Source: Peteryoungia ipomoeae
Lineage (GTDB): Bacteria; Pseudomonadota; Alphaproteobacteria; Rhizobiales; Rhizobiaceae
DNA: 64,000 bases
NCBI RefSeq assembly: GCF_004912165.1
Contig: NZ_STGV01000002.1
Coordinates: forward strand, 584,834 to 648,833
Reading direction: 5' to 3'
In this document: one piece after another, positions 17,199-25,221 of the stretch
How the letters are laid out: each line of letters starts with the position of its first letter
How positions within the stretch are numbered: the stretch's first letter is position 1
Notes under the pieces: model-generated
Told to the model about the DNA's origin: nothing
The model's database searches: none
Seen by the model: the letters and a program-made list of their open reading frames with translations, nothing else
Made by a program: the position numbers and the translations under genes

Positions 17199-17213
17199 TG
17201 TAATATCATTACA
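17199..17213. promoter_or_regulatory. Palindrome upstream of the B12 riboswitch
   Basis: TGTAATATCATTACA is a perfect 6-3-6 inverted repeat about 85 bases upstream of the riboswitch on the minus strand, where the operon promoter should lie. It has the AT-rich form of Fur-superfamily (Zur/Mur/Nur-like) sites, but the regulator is not identifiable from sequence. Confidence 0.35.
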
Positions 17214-17269
17214 TCAGCGTTGCAAGCAGCATTTTGTGCTCCATGTTTCCACGGCCCCTCCAAATTGCG

Positions 17270-18889
17270 TCAGCGCGCGGCCATATCGAGCGGCTCACCG
17301 GGCACCCAGGCCTCAGCGTCCTTGCCACGCCGGAGGATGTAGAAGTGATCAGACGACACGCTTTGCCAGGGGCTCGCCTCTCCATCCGGCCAGATTACGC
17401 GGAGCTCGGTTTCCGACAGATCGCCAAGGCCGAAATGGTGCCACCCCGCTTTTCCGCTGGCGTGGCCGCCGCCAACGGTGACTTCTCGACGCTGAACATG
17501 ATCCCCGGTCTTCACTTCGATCCAGGCACCGACGGCATCGCTATTGGTGCCCTGCTGCCGGAGCGCCAACTGAAGGAAGCGACCCGGCTTGACGGTTGTG
17601 TTTCGCCAGACTTCTGCTGGCGATCCCTGATTGACGACAAGGAGATCCAATTTCCCATCGAGATTGAAGTCGGCGACCGCACCGCCGCGACCGGTTGCGA
17701 CGCTCGCAACACCAGCGTCTTCCCCCAATTCAACGAAATTTCCATCCTGCTTCTGAACAAGGAGGTTGTTGGGGTCCTTTTCGGCAAAGTCAGGCATTTT
17801 GGCTACATTGCCCTTGGCAATGAAGAGATCGACCCGCCCGTCATTGTTCATGTCTTCAAAATCGGTATGCCACGCCGTGGATGGGCGGATCTCGCCGCCC
17901 ATATAAGGTCGGTGCGCTGTTACCCCTTTGGCAAAGGCGATATCGGCATAGGAAGGCTTCGCACCGCCCTGCCCGGTGTTGCCTACAAGCTTCTGCAGTT
18001 TGTTGTCGGCCATGCTGGTCAGGAAATATTCCGGGTATCCGTCAAAATCGAGATCGCGAGAGGCGATGCCCATGCCCCAGATGCGCAGATATTTCCAGCC
18101 TTCCTGCTCCGTGTAGAGCGAAGGCGCTTCACCGGGCTTGACCCGCCAGAGCTGTTCCTGGCCGCCCTTGTAATATTCTCGGTCGTTGGAGACCCTGAGG
18201 GAGGGCGTGCCGGAGCGGTTCCAGTCGGTGAACAGGATAGATAGCGGGCAGAACGATGGCGTGAGAGCAAGAGGCGGGGCGAAACGCTGCTGATCAGGCG
18301 CCGCCGGCCGATGCAGCCAGTTGTCTGTACAGGATCCCCACGGTTCAAAATCCTCAAACCTGTCGATATAATTTCCAACAGCGAGAGTGGGCCACGTATT
18401 CGTGCCCTCCCAGATCGCTGAAAACGCCGTGGACCACGCATCTCCGCCATCCAGTCCCCAGCTCTCATTGGCCCGCTCGAAGCGGCATTCCCCTTGGCCG
18501 CGCAGCAATACGTTTTCACCGGAGCGGAGAAGGAAGACATCCATGATACCGTCACTGTCGACATCGATCGGATAGGCACCGATGACCTTGTCGAGCTCAA
18601 GGCCTGACGGCTTTTCTTCAAATTTCAGGGCGCCGGCAGCCTGGCTGCGATTGACGTAGAATTTTGCCTTGTCCTCACCACCGGCCAGCACGAGATCGGG
18701 AAAGCCATCATTGTTGCAATCGAATGCGCCCGCGCCACCGCCGACCATGAACTCCCAGTCACCGCGATAGAGGCTGGCGAGGCCACTCGTTGCCGTTTCC
18801 GGCTGGAAGCGTGGCACTACAGGTCTGTCATCCGCCCCCGCACTGCTGGCGCATATCAAGCCAAGGGCTACAAAAACCGCGCGCCTCAC
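17270..18889 (-). CDS. CRTAC1-like FG-GAP/VCBS repeat protein, secreted
   Basis: A 539-residue protein with a signal peptide (MRRAVFVALGLICASSAGA). It has several FG-GAP/VCBS calcium-binding repeats, seen as FDCNNDGFPDLVLAGG, IDVDSDGIMDVFLL, DFEDMNNDGRVDLFIAKG and DFNLDGKLDLLVVNQG, which build a beta-propeller. The C-terminus (VGAWIEVKTGDHVQRREVTVGGG) is the ASPIC/UnbV domain. This architecture is called CRTAC1-like. Its start overlaps the stop of the haloperoxidase-like gene by four bases, so the two are coupled. Function is unknown; a periplasmic partner or scaffold for the neighbour is plausible. Confidence 0.87.
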   Translation of the reverse strand: MRRAVFVALGLICASSAGADDRPVVPRFQPETATSGLASLYRGDWEFMVGGGAGAFDCNNDGFPDLVLAGGEDKAKFYVNRSQAAGALKFEEKPSGLELDKVIGAYPIDVDSDGIMDVFLLRSGENVLLRGQGECRFERANESWGLDGGDAWSTAFSAIWEGTNTWPTLAVGNYIDRFEDFEPWGSCTDNWLHRPAAPDQQRFAPPLALTPSFCPLSILFTDWNRSGTPSLRVSNDREYYKGGQEQLWRVKPGEAPSLYTEQEGWKYLRIWGMGIASRDLDFDGYPEYFLTSMADNKLQKLVGNTGQGGAKPSYADIAFAKGVTAHRPYMGGEIRPSTAWHTDFEDMNNDGRVDLFIAKGNVAKMPDFAEKDPNNLLVQKQDGNFVELGEDAGVASVATGRGGAVADFNLDGKLDLLVVNQGSPAEVWRNTTVKPGRFLQLALRQQGTNSDAVGAWIEVKTGDHVQRREVTVGGGHASGKAGWHHFGLGDLSETELRVIWPDGEASPWQSVSSDHFYILRRGKDAEAWVPGEPLDMAAR

Positions 18890-20205
18890 GAACGCGTCCT
18901 CAAGGAGACGGTACGCTCACCGATGCAGCGCCCCTGATCCAGACCACGATCGATCGCGGCGCGGAAATGGATACCCCCATAGAGACGCGAAATCCCAGCC
19001 TCCTCAGCGGCCGCCCAGAAGCTGTCGAAGGACCGGTTCGGGAGCTTGTCCTTTTCGTGCGTTGCGTCCGTGAATGCATAGTTCTCTCCGAAGAAGGCGG
19101 TGAGAACGGTGGCAGCCGCCCCCGACTGGGTCGAATGGCCGCTCGGATACTCGGGAAATGGCGGGGTAATGAGGAGCGGCTCCCACTTGGGGTCAATCAC
19201 GCGGCGGACATATGTCACCGGGCGGACGAGATCGTAAGCGAATTTCTGGTTCCAGCATCCGATAAACGCATCGGCAAGTGTGATCCCGAGGCGCGCCAGC
19301 AGGTCGGCATGGTCTACCGCACTTGCATTCTGTCGTTCCAGTTGCTCCAGCGCGATCACGATCCAATGACCGGGTGGCGTTGGTGACAGCATGGGATCGT
19401 CGGACCAGAAGCGTGCGATGGCACGATGCTCCGGGGTCAGATTTTTGACCGCGTCATAGACCTCATAAGCTTCTTTGTAGAACTGAGAGTTCTTTTCCTC
19501 GCTATAGGCTGGTGGTGATGGCAAACCGCATTCAGCACCGGAGTTGAGCACGAAGGGTCGGTTTTCACCCCATTTCGGCAGAAGGGGTGTCTGCTGCTGG
19601 TTGATCAAGCTGGTCGGAACCCAGTGAGCCGGCCCCTCGTGCAGGGCATACTCAATGGGAAAGCCCATATTTTCGATCTGATCTCCGCCATCTCTTGCCG
19701 CCCAAGCGAGAATATGTGCGGCTACATCCCGACCATAGGCCTCACTTCGCGCGACCACCTCTGCTGACGTGTCTTCGCTGACCTGCGCCTTAAGCTTTTC
19801 CGTCATTCGCTTCAGCGCTCTTTGCCCTGTCGGCCCGGTATTACCGAAGAGTTTTGCTGCTGCCGACGAAAGCGCTGCCTGCATCACCACCGCTTCATCA
19901 TAGGTCTCGCCAGCGACGCGCGGCGGGACAGGCTCCAGATCGTTAACCTGGCCGGCGAGCGTGGTGAGCGACCGATCGCCAGATGCCAATGCCTCGAAGG
20001 CGGTAATGCCGAGATACGCGAAAGCACGACTGGCCACTGGCGGGGAATAGGTAGGCGTATGTCGCGTGAGCTCGATCACCAGCCGATACCAATCGCGCAG
20101 GACCGTCTGCGCACCGGTCGGCGCAGCAGCCGAGGCTGACGATAGCATCCAGGACACCAATATGAAGGTTAACACGAGGGAACGCGCCACCACTGCCTTC
20201 ATCAT
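18886..20205 (-). CDS. Vanadium-haloperoxidase-like / PAP2-fold secreted protein
   Basis: A 439-residue protein with a signal peptide (cleavage near residue 27). It carries the vanadate/phosphate-binding set of this fold: K321 and R328 in KFAYDLVRP, S355-G356-H357 in PEYPSGHS, and R407 with H413 in SRLYGGIHF. Family members either oxidise halides with bound vanadate or act as acid phosphatases; sequence alone does not decide. The protein should be periplasmic. It is the first gene of a two-gene unit with the CRTAC1-like gene. The start has two adjacent ATGs (20205 and 20202). Confidence 0.85.
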   Translation of the reverse strand: MMKAVVARSLVLTFILVSWMLSSASAAAPTGAQTVLRDWYRLVIELTRHTPTYSPPVASRAFAYLGITAFEALASGDRSLTTLAGQVNDLEPVPPRVAGETYDEAVVMQAALSSAAAKLFGNTGPTGQRALKRMTEKLKAQVSEDTSAEVVARSEAYGRDVAAHILAWAARDGGDQIENMGFPIEYALHEGPAHWVPTSLINQQQTPLLPKWGENRPFVLNSGAECGLPSPPAYSEEKNSQFYKEAYEVYDAVKNLTPEHRAIARFWSDDPMLSPTPPGHWIVIALEQLERQNASAVDHADLLARLGITLADAFIGCWNQKFAYDLVRPVTYVRRVIDPKWEPLLITPPFPEYPSGHSTQSGAAATVLTAFFGENYAFTDATHEKDKLPNRSFDSFWAAAEEAGISRLYGGIHFRAAIDRGLDQGRCIGERTVSLRTRS

Positions 20206-20456
20206 CCCCCTCCCAAGGTATTCGAAGCCATCTCAATCGATTGAAGACGGATTAAGCACGGGGTTGAAGCGCGGACAAGAGGGAGGAGTTCAACAACAGG
20301 TGCGCAAATTCCGCCTTCAGACATCCAACAAACAGAGATCGAAGGGGAAAACACTACTCAGGCAATGGATTTGAATCGCTGGCTGATGCCACAGTTACGG
20401 ACAACCGCTGTGAGAACGCACGTCGATAGGTTTCAGCGAAAGCCAAGGATAATCAG

Positions 20457-20759
20457 ATGGAAAAGCCCAAGGTGTCTATTGCCTACTGCACACAATGCAA
20501 CTGGCTGCTCCGGTCGGCGTGGATGGCGCAGGAGTTGCTACAGACTTTTTCAACCGATCTGGGCGAGGTCTCGCTCATACCCGGTACGGGCGGCATGTTC
20601 GAAATCCGGGTCAATGGGGACCTGATTTGGGAGCGGAAACGTGACGGCGGATTTCCGGGACCAAAAGACCTGAAGCAGCGCATCCGGGACGTTATCGATC
20701 CGAATCGGGATCTCGGTCATGTAGACCGTTCCAGCAAAAACGAGGAGCTTGACACCTGA
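20457..20759 (+). CDS. SelT/SelW/SelH-family selenoprotein homologue (Cys form)
   Basis: A 100-residue Rdx-family protein with a thioredoxin-like fold. The redox motif is CTQC at residues 11-14, where animal SelW has a selenocysteine at the second position. The middle GTGGMFEIRVNGDLIWERKRDGGFP is typical of the family. It is presumably a small cytoplasmic thiol-redox protein with unknown partners. It stands alone on the plus strand, 251 bases from the divergent haloperoxidase gene; that gap shows no other gene. Confidence 0.88.
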   Translation: MEKPKVSIAYCTQCNWLLRSAWMAQELLQTFSTDLGEVSLIPGTGGMFEIRVNGDLIWERKRDGGFPGPKDLKQRIRDVIDPNRDLGHVDRSSKNEELDT

Positions 20760-20769
20760 CGCCGGAGGA

Positions 20770-20791
20770 GAGGCGGCTGATCGGCCGCCTC
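20770..20791. terminator. Hairpin between convergent SelW-like and BA14K genes
   Basis: GAGGCGGC (20770-20777) pairs with 20784-20791 around a six-base loop. It is placed between two convergent stops and could end both transcripts. There is no clear T-run on either side. Confidence 0.4.
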
Positions 20792-20801
20792 AAAGGTCCG
20801 C

Positions 20802-21251
20802 TCAATAGTAGGGTGAGCGGCACTTCTTGTAATAACCGCGACTTGCCAGGAAGGTATTGGTGCGCGGGTTGTAGGACCGATAGCGATCGAGGCACCAATC
20901 GACATGCCGTCGCCAGTTGGAACCGCGCGGTCTCGCTGGCTCATCGTAAACAGATGGCGGTGGCGGGCGACGATAGTGGCGCGGCGGCGGTGGATGGTAC
21001 CCTGGCTCGTCGTCATAATACGGCGGAGGGTCATAGCGGGGTGGCGGCGGTGGCGGGCGACGATACCGCGGCGGCGGCTCGTCCCAGACTTCAAAGCAGC
21101 CATTAAAATCACAGACCAGATCGACATTTTCGACCAAGGCATTGTTGCTCATTTGCGGTCGCGCCGGAGCCGGCATCGCCGCCTCCGCCATGGATACGCA
21201 CGACTGGGCACCGATCAGCGCCAAAGCCATGACGACACGCTTGTTTAACAT
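20802..21251 (-). CDS. BA14K-family exported protein with proline-rich region
   Basis: A 149-residue protein with a signal peptide (cleavage near AEA, residue 24). A proline/arginine/tyrosine-rich low-complexity region occupies residues about 58-105. The C-terminal BA14K motif is HVDWCLDRYRSYNPRTNTF followed by ASRGYYKKCRSPYY. BA14K proteins are common in Rhizobiales, first known as an immunoreactive, lectin-like Brucella antigen. It is monocistronic, and the signal peptide predicts a periplasmic or surface location. Confidence 0.88.
   Translation of the reverse strand: MLNKRVVMALALIGAQSCVSMAEAAMPAPARPQMSNNALVENVDLVCDFNGCFEVWDEPPPRYRRPPPPPPRYDPPPYYDDEPGYHPPPPRHYRRPPPPSVYDEPARPRGSNWRRHVDWCLDRYRSYNPRTNTFLASRGYYKKCRSPYY
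20956..21065. repeat. 20-bp direct repeat inside the BA14K proline-rich region
   Basis: GGCGGTGGCGGGCGACGATA occurs at 20956-20975 and again at 21046-21065, 90 bases (30 codons) apart in the same frame. It encodes the YRRPPPP-type units. An in-frame duplication is likely, giving a region prone to length change. Confidence 0.7.
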
Positions 21252-21456
21252 TGTCTCTTTCCCTGCTTTCGAGCGAACACAATCGGATGTTCGCCTTAAC
21301 GCGAATAGTGGGGGCGTCGATCACGGCTTTTTGACGACTGGGGTCATAGGCAGGGGTGGACAATGACAAAGCCGAGACCGGATTTTGCGACATGACATGA
21401 ATTCTTCAAAAAGCCGGTTGACACCGCCGGGCAGCCCCAGTACATGGCTCCTCGTC

Positions 21457-21543
21457 GCCCAGATGGCGGAATTGGTAGACGCGCCAGCTTCAGGTGCTGG
21501 TACTCGAAAGGGTGTGGAGGTTCGAGTCCTCTTCTGGGCACCA
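21457..21543 (+). tRNA. tRNA-Leu (anticodon CAG)
   Basis: An 87-base tRNA with the long variable arm of class II. The acceptor stem is GCCCAGA pairing with TCTGGGC, followed by A and an encoded CCA. The D-arm region is GCGGAATTGGTAGACGC. The anticodon stem CCAGC/GCTGG encloses the loop TTCAGGT with anticodon CAG, reading CUG leucine codons. The T-arm is GGTTCGAGTCC. Confidence 0.95.
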
Positions 21544-21591
21544 AATTCCTTTCAGATCAAGGCCTTGTCCTGATTTGAAAACGTCGCAAGA

Positions 21592-21616
21592 AGCCCGGTT
21601 CGCCGGGCTTTTTTGT
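21592..21616 (+). terminator. Rho-independent terminator after tRNA-Leu
   Basis: AGCCCGG (21592-21598) and CCGGGCT (21603-21609) form a 7-bp stem with a TTCG tetraloop, followed by a run of T. This is a textbook intrinsic terminator 48 bases after the tRNA. Confidence 0.9.
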
Positions 21617-21687
21617 TGTCTGCGGAAGCCTTTGACCACAAGGGCTGCGCCTCCTTAGTTTTCCTCAACAGATTGCCGGAGAGTTCC

Positions 21688-21900
21688 TTGGAAGAGACCG
21701 TCGCCATCGAGACGCGCAGCGATTTTGCGCTTTGGGCCATCGAGCGCGCCAAGGAGATTGTCGCGCAGGAGGGAACGTCACTGGCGCTGGCTGCGCGCGA
21801 TATGGACGAGGAAGCACTGCGCGAGGCAGGGCAAAAGCTCGGAACCGCGATCAGCGAAGCAATGCTGGAAGTCTTCGACGGTCTGCTCGGCCAAGAGTGA
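21688..21900 (+). CDS. Small hypothetical protein
   Basis: A roughly 70-residue acidic, alanine/glutamate-rich and probably helical protein; the readable core is TVAIETRSDFALWAIERAKE followed by an amphipathic C-terminal helix. I chose the TTG at 21688 because GGAGAG lies five bases before it; the frame stays open back into the tRNA terminator, so a start there is unlikely. I do not recognise a family. The alternative is that this is a chance frame. Confidence 0.45.
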   Translation: MEETVAIETRSDFALWAIERAKEIVAQEGTSLALAARDMDEEALREAGQKLGTAISEAMLEVFDGLLGQE

Positions 21901-21932
21901 TTCGTGACCGATGTCTGCAGAGTGCAGATCCT

Positions 21933-22325
21933 TCAGTCTATGATGCGCGGATTGACGCCGGGATACCACATGCGTCCGCTCGCCGGCGGCTGGGTTCCCT
22001 GATAGACCACACCGTTCTTCTCGCAGCGATAGACCGTATAGGGTAACGTGTCGCGCAGGTCACGGCGGTTGATCCGGTTCGGGATCACCGTCCGGGTCTC
22101 GCAATTCATCTCTTCGCCAAACTGCTGCGCCGGATCCTGTGGCTTGACGCCTGGCAGGTCATGGAACTGCACCTCGCCCGCTTTTCCCCAGGCAATCGCC
22201 GGATCCTGTGCTGCGGCTGGAACGACAGCGGCCAACAGGGCAATCGGCACGGCGACAAGGTGCGCACGCCCAAAGCGGGCGACCCAGGCCAAGGTCGACG
22301 ATACCTTCAAAAAATAATCCGACAT
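21933..22325 (-). CDS. Hypothetical exported protein
   Basis: A 130-residue protein with a hydrophobic segment (AHLVAVPIALLAAVVPAAAQ, about residues 22-41) that looks like a signal peptide ending at AAAQ. The mature part has two cysteines (NCETRT and YRCEKNG) that could form a disulfide and ends in PGVNPRIID. I do not recognise the family. It is 69 bases downstream of the NlpC/P60 gene on the same strand and could share its transcript. The start MSDYFLKV is preferred over a longer open frame. Confidence 0.65.
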   Translation of the reverse strand: MSDYFLKVSSTLAWVARFGRAHLVAVPIALLAAVVPAAAQDPAIAWGKAGEVQFHDLPGVKPQDPAQQFGEEMNCETRTVIPNRINRRDLRDTLPYTVYRCEKNGVVYQGTQPPASGRMWYPGVNPRIID

Positions 22326-22394
22326 GCCGCGAGTTCCGGTTCTACTGCTGCCTGGATATAAGCGCTCAGCCAACCAGCGCCAAGGTTTGGCGGT

Positions 22395-23249
22395 TCACGT
22401 TTCGGCGATGGGACGGCGGTAGCCAGTGGGCTGACCATAGAGCCAACCGATGCGCTCGATGGCACCCTCCAGCGTCTCCCGCGCAACGGACATGGTATGG
22501 CCATTGGCGTGCAGCAGAGTTCTCTCATCTTCCATGATCGCCACATGGCCTTTCCAGAAGACGAGATCGCCGCGACGAAGCGCGTCACGTTCAATCACAA
22601 TACCAAGCTTCTCTGCCTGCATGTCGCTGTCACGAGGGGCAGCCTCTCCGACCATGGCCATCGACAACTGCACCAGACCCGAACAATCGATCCCAAAGGC
22701 AGACTTGCCACCCCAGAGATAGGGCGTCTCGATAAAGCGGGCTGCGACATGGACATAGTCCCCGAGAGGGGCATCGCTCAATGCCCGCAGGTGTCTAGCG
22801 ATCACAGCGTCGCCATTGGACAGCAGCAGATAAAGCATCCCGCGCGTTTCGATTTCGCCGACAATCGACAGCCGGCTACCCATTGACAGCGCCCGTCGCA
22901 TTGGAAATTTCAGATCTGCGCCAGAGTAGACAAAAGTTCTGGGAACACAGACGACATGGGTCGGCTGTTGCGAGGGAGCCAAGGCGGATTCGGGCAGATA
23001 ACCAACATAACCGTCAGAAGCGGCCTTGACCCAGGCAAAGCCATCCTTGCGCTCCAGAACGCCGACGGCCTCTCCGATCAATAGCTCTGTATCGATACCT
23101 GCGGTCAGATCGGGCCGAGGGCGCAACGGAACGACCGGGGCAGCGATCATTGCCGGTTGTGGTACAACGAAACGCTCTGCCTCGACCTGTCCCTGGAGCA
23201 CCTGATCGGCAAGGTCGGGGCGATAGGCATTGAGGCGCCGATCGAGCAT
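22395..23249 (-). CDS. NlpC/P60-family cell-wall peptidase
   Basis: A 284-residue C40 cysteine peptidase. The N-terminal half (about residues 50-140) resembles bacterial SH3 domains (LIGEAVGVLERKDGFAWVKA). The catalytic domain has the nucleophile in IDCSGLVQ and the histidine in GHVAIM, with a third polar residue in LLHANGH. Such enzymes cut peptidoglycan peptides. No signal peptide is evident, which is common for the cytoplasmic murein-recycling relatives. The ATG at 23249 follows a GGAGAG site; a GTG two codons upstream is possible. It lies 12 bases after a MarR-type gene. Confidence 0.87.
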   Translation of the reverse strand: MLDRRLNAYRPDLADQVLQGQVEAERFVVPQPAMIAAPVVPLRPRPDLTAGIDTELLIGEAVGVLERKDGFAWVKAASDGYVGYLPESALAPSQQPTHVVCVPRTFVYSGADLKFPMRRALSMGSRLSIVGEIETRGMLYLLLSNGDAVIARHLRALSDAPLGDYVHVAARFIETPYLWGGKSAFGIDCSGLVQLSMAMVGEAAPRDSDMQAEKLGIVIERDALRRGDLVFWKGHVAIMEDERTLLHANGHTMSVARETLEGAIERIGWLYGQPTGYRRPIAET

Positions 23250-23261
23250 GTCCACTCTCCT

Positions 23262-23609
23262 TCAGCCGAGCTTGCGGCCATTGGCGATCACGCGGTCGCC
23301 GAGTTTTTCCAGATAAAGGGCACCGTCGACGGTGCGCCTGACGATGACACTGCGGCGATCAAATTCGTCACGCACACGGTCCACCAAACCCAACTGACCG
23401 AGGGTGTCGAGGGCGCGGGTGACAACCGGCTTTGCGACGTTCAGCGTTGCCGCAAGACCGCGAACCGTGTGCGGCGGTGGCACCAGATAGACTTCAAGCA
23501 GGATGGCAAGCTGGCGCAGAGTGAGATCGCGCGCATCACCGCGAACCTGTTCCGCAGTCACGCTATGCCAAAGGCCCAGGGCCTGGCTTGGCGTCATCTC
23601 GAGGCCCAT
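23262..23609 (-). CDS. MarR-family transcriptional regulator
   Basis: A 115-residue winged-helix protein. The helix-turn-helix is TVRGLAATLNVAKPVVTRAL, followed by the wing DEFDRRSVIVRRT. It is short for MarR (usually about 140 residues) because the flanking dimer helices are reduced. It precedes the NlpC/P60 peptidase by 12 bases, so it probably controls that unit. Start choices are ATG at 23609 or 23597. Confidence 0.75.
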   Translation of the reverse strand: MGLEMTPSQALGLWHSVTAEQVRGDARDLTLRQLAILLEVYLVPPPHTVRGLAATLNVAKPVVTRALDTLGQLGLVDRVRDEFDRRSVIVRRTVDGALYLEKLGDRVIANGRKLG

Positions 23610-23710
23610 GCCGCATCCCAACCATCGCGGCGCACCCTGCCCCGCTTCGCATGCCTATAATTCCGGCAAGCCTGGGCCGAAGCAAGAGCCAGGCGCGCAG
23701 AAATCAGCGC

Positions 23711-25096
23711 TCAGCCAAGGCTGAGATGACGATAGAGGGCTCGGATTGCCTGGGCTTCACCGCCGACGGGCGAATGGGCGCGCTCGCTCGGCGACCATCC
23801 GAAGATGTCGAAATGCGCCCAGGAACGACCTGGCGACACAAACCGCTTGAGGAAAAGAGCAGCCGTGACCGCGCCGGCCATGCCGCCCGAAGGGGCGTTG
23901 GTCAGGTCAGCAATCTGTGCTTTCAGCATCCGCTCGTAACCCTTGTAGAGCGGCAGGCGCCACAGCGGATCATCGACGGCAAGGCTTGCATCGGCGATGC
24001 CATGGGCAAGATCCTCGTCATCGGTAAAGAAAGGTGGCAGGTCAGGGCCCAGCGCCACGCGGGCAGCGCCCGTCAATGTGGCCATATCGATCAAAAGATC
24101 CGGCTCGCTTGCATCGGCATAAGCCAGCGCATCGGCAAGTATCAATCGCCCTTCCGCGTCGGTATTGTCGATCTGGACAGTCAGCCCCTTGCGGCTACGG
24201 TAGACGTCGCCGGGGCGGAAGGCGTTGCCAGCAATCGCATTCTCGACCGCGGGGATGACCACCGTGAGATCGATCTTGAGTTTGGCGTCCATGATCATCA
24301 GGGCGAGACCCAGGACATTGGCAGCACCGCCCATGTCTTTCTTCATCAGCAGCATGGACGAAGCCGGCTTGATATCAAGGCCACCAGTATCGAAGCTCAC
24401 GCCCTTGCCAACGAGGGTTACCTTTCGGTGACCCTTCTTGCCCCAGCGCATCTCGATGAGACGCGGGGCGACCGTTGAGGCGCGGCCGACAGCATGAATG
24501 AGCGGAAAATTCTGGGCAAGCAGGTCATCGCCTGCGATGACGGAAACCTCCGCCTTGTAGTGCTCTGCGAGGCGTCGGACAGCACCTTCGATGTCCGCTG
24601 GGCTCATGTCATTGGCAGGTGTGTTGATCAGGTCGCGGGCAAGATAGACACCGGCGATCTGGCGCTTGATATCGGCTGCATCGGCATCCTGAGGGATCAG
24701 AAGACGCGGTTCGGTGACACGCTCTGAACGGTACTTGTCAAAGCTGTAGGCGCCGAGACCATAACCGAGCAGCAAGCGGTTGGCCGTCAATGGTGCTGTC
24801 TCGATATGCCAATCACCGGCGGGAAGCATTCGGGCAAGCTTGCCCGTCAGATAAGGGTTTTCCGAGGGGTTGCTCCCGAGGCCCAAAAGAGCGCCGCCCA
24901 GATGACCTTCCGCCGTTGGGACAAGGAGAAGGCTACCAGTTTCAGCCTTGAAGCCGGCCTTGCGCGCCCAGTCCAGGGCCACCGGATCAAGGGTCCCCGT
25001 CTCAACATGCGCTGGCGTGACCGCAAACACGGGAAGGGTTTTGCCACCCTTCGTGCTGAAGGGAGACGGACGTTCAATCAACTGGAAGGGAGCCAT
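23711..25096 (-). CDS. M17 leucyl aminopeptidase
   Basis: A 461-residue M17 cytosolic aminopeptidase (PepA/PepB type) that removes N-terminal residues using two metal ions. The metal and catalytic motifs are GKGVSFDTGGLDIKP and the signature NTDAEGRLILADALAYA. The N-terminal about 150 residues form the variable domain. The start MAPFQLIERP is preferred; 15 codons of open frame precede it. It should act in peptide turnover. A divergent promoter region of 125 bases separates it from the TPR lipoprotein gene. Confidence 0.92.
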   Translation of the reverse strand: MAPFQLIERPSPFSTKGGKTLPVFAVTPAHVETGTLDPVALDWARKAGFKAETGSLLLVPTAEGHLGGALLGLGSNPSENPYLTGKLARMLPAGDWHIETAPLTANRLLLGYGLGAYSFDKYRSERVTEPRLLIPQDADAADIKRQIAGVYLARDLINTPANDMSPADIEGAVRRLAEHYKAEVSVIAGDDLLAQNFPLIHAVGRASTVAPRLIEMRWGKKGHRKVTLVGKGVSFDTGGLDIKPASSMLLMKKDMGGAANVLGLALMIMDAKLKIDLTVVIPAVENAIAGNAFRPGDVYRSRKGLTVQIDNTDAEGRLILADALAYADASEPDLLIDMATLTGAARVALGPDLPPFFTDDEDLAHGIADASLAVDDPLWRLPLYKGYERMLKAQIADLTNAPSGGMAGAVTAALFLKRFVSPGRSWAHFDIFGWSPSERAHSPVGGEAQAIRALYRHLSLG

Positions 25097-25221
25097 GGTT
25101 TTAATACTTTCAAGGGCGAATCGCAGAGCCTCGATTAACACTCCATTAGGGTTAACGGATTATTGCTTGGGTGGAGATTGCGGTCGATTCGCCAGACGAG
25201 ACTGCAGATAAGTTTCGGGGC

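Noticed and set aside
23710..23725. Inverted repeat CTCAGCC/GGCTGAG at the end of the aminopeptidase gene
   Set aside because: The loop is only two bases and the repeat overlaps the coding end; no T-run follows on the minus strand, so I do not call a terminator.
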